Positions 50,458-50,594 of a stretch of DNA of 50,594 bases are shown in pieces (position 1 is the first letter of the stretch; each line of letters begins with the position of its first letter). Origin of the DNA: SURF-13 sp041695325 (lineage in GTDB: Bacteria > Pseudomonadota > Gammaproteobacteria > SURF-13); NCBI GenBank assembly GCA_041695325.1, contig JBGFRC010000055.1, forward strand, positions 1 to 50,594. The letters run 5' to 3'. A model generated the notes under the pieces. That model was given only the letters and a program-made list of their open reading frames with translations, ran no database searches and was not told the origin of the DNA. The position numbers and the translations under genes are program-made.

Positions 50458-50495
50458 AACTAGACATCATTTAGGCTGTCTATTTCTAGTTGAGC
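50458..50495 (+). other. Possible attI-like or secondary cassette insertion site after uvrA
   Basis: The inverted repeats TAGACA/TGTCTA (50461-50466, 50477-50482) and AACTAGA/TCTAGTT (50458-50464, 50485-50491) lead into the core GTTGAGC (50489-50495). Cassette A homology starts exactly at this core. The rest of 50349-50457 shows no gene that I can support. Confidence 0.45.
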
Positions 50496-50594
50496 GGCGC
50501 GCAGCGCCGTGATCGGCAAGGGGTTCTTTAAAGTGATGAGACCAGGTTGCGTCAGCGGTCTCCGTCACCTCCATGGTGGCGCTAGACGCGCGCC
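50489..50594 (+). mobile_element. Repeat cassette A, third copy (partial, opposite orientation)
   Basis: From GTTGAGC to the window end, these ~106 bp match the minus strand of 1664-1769 with about five differences. The copy is cut by the window end before its hairpin and attC part. Confidence 0.85.

Noticed and set aside
1..50594. Insertion sequence or prophage in the window
   Set aside because: No transposase, phage structural gene or tyrosine integrase frame was found on either strand. Mobile signals are limited to attC-type and palindromic repeats.

Overview
The window is GC-rich DNA that reads as the chromosome of a gammaproteobacterium. The run rpsB-tsf-pyrH-frr-uppS-cdsA-dxr-rseP-bamA-skp-lpxD-fabZ-lpxA-lpxB-rnhB-dnaE-accA-tilS, with map-glnD-dapD leaving in the opposite direction, is close to the classic gammaproteobacterial order. 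LolA, Skp and a complete lipid A set indicate a Gram-negative envelope. I saw no rRNA, tRNA or CRISPR array. The genus cannot be named from the sequence alone.

Layout. (1) Positions 1-2630 are accessory DNA, visibly less GC-rich, with all genes on the minus strand: a partial SDR dehydrogenase, a SAM methyltransferase, a DsrE-family protein, a ClpX-type zinc-finger mini-protein, HicB next to a hicA broken by an in-frame stop, and the first ~59 residues of a type II-C-like Cas9. These genes are separated by integron attC sites. Two of the sites have a complete, imperfectly paired hairpin with extrahelical bases. No integrase is present. (2) 2664-22927, minus strand: the housekeeping cluster for translation, fatty acid and lipid A synthesis, outer-membrane assembly, isoprenoid and phospholipid precursors, and replication (dnaE). 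Gene spacing is tight, with many 4-bp stop/start overlaps. (3) 23089-30836: map-glnD and dapC-dapD-dapE (lysine/diaminopimelate synthesis) on the plus strand, with an EamA exporter in the opposite direction and a five-hairpin element between glnD and that exporter. (4) 30869-38179: a small globin, then a glycogen cluster with glgB divergent from glgC-GH57-malQ. (5) 38208-41720: a 1170-residue flavoprotein that joins a GltD/NfnB-like half to a PyrK/NfnA-like half. (6) 41799-50348: uppP, lolA-ftsK, ssb, yajR and uvrA. (7) Downstream of uvrA, from 50489, the start of the same cassette found at 1566-1769 reappears in inverted orientation, and the window ends inside it.

How the parts fit. The core is ordinary growth machinery. 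The unusual material is at the edges: two outward-facing cassette stretches, one after tilS and one after uvrA, that share a repeat cassette. They look like integrase-less attC clusters or the ends of one larger cassette array. Within the core, the points of most interest are the single-chain NfnAB-like enzyme behind the glycogen genes, palindromic repeats inserted in frame or at gene junctions (accA, lpxB/rnhB), the hairpin element after glnD, and a structured rpsB leader with a long basic S2 tail.
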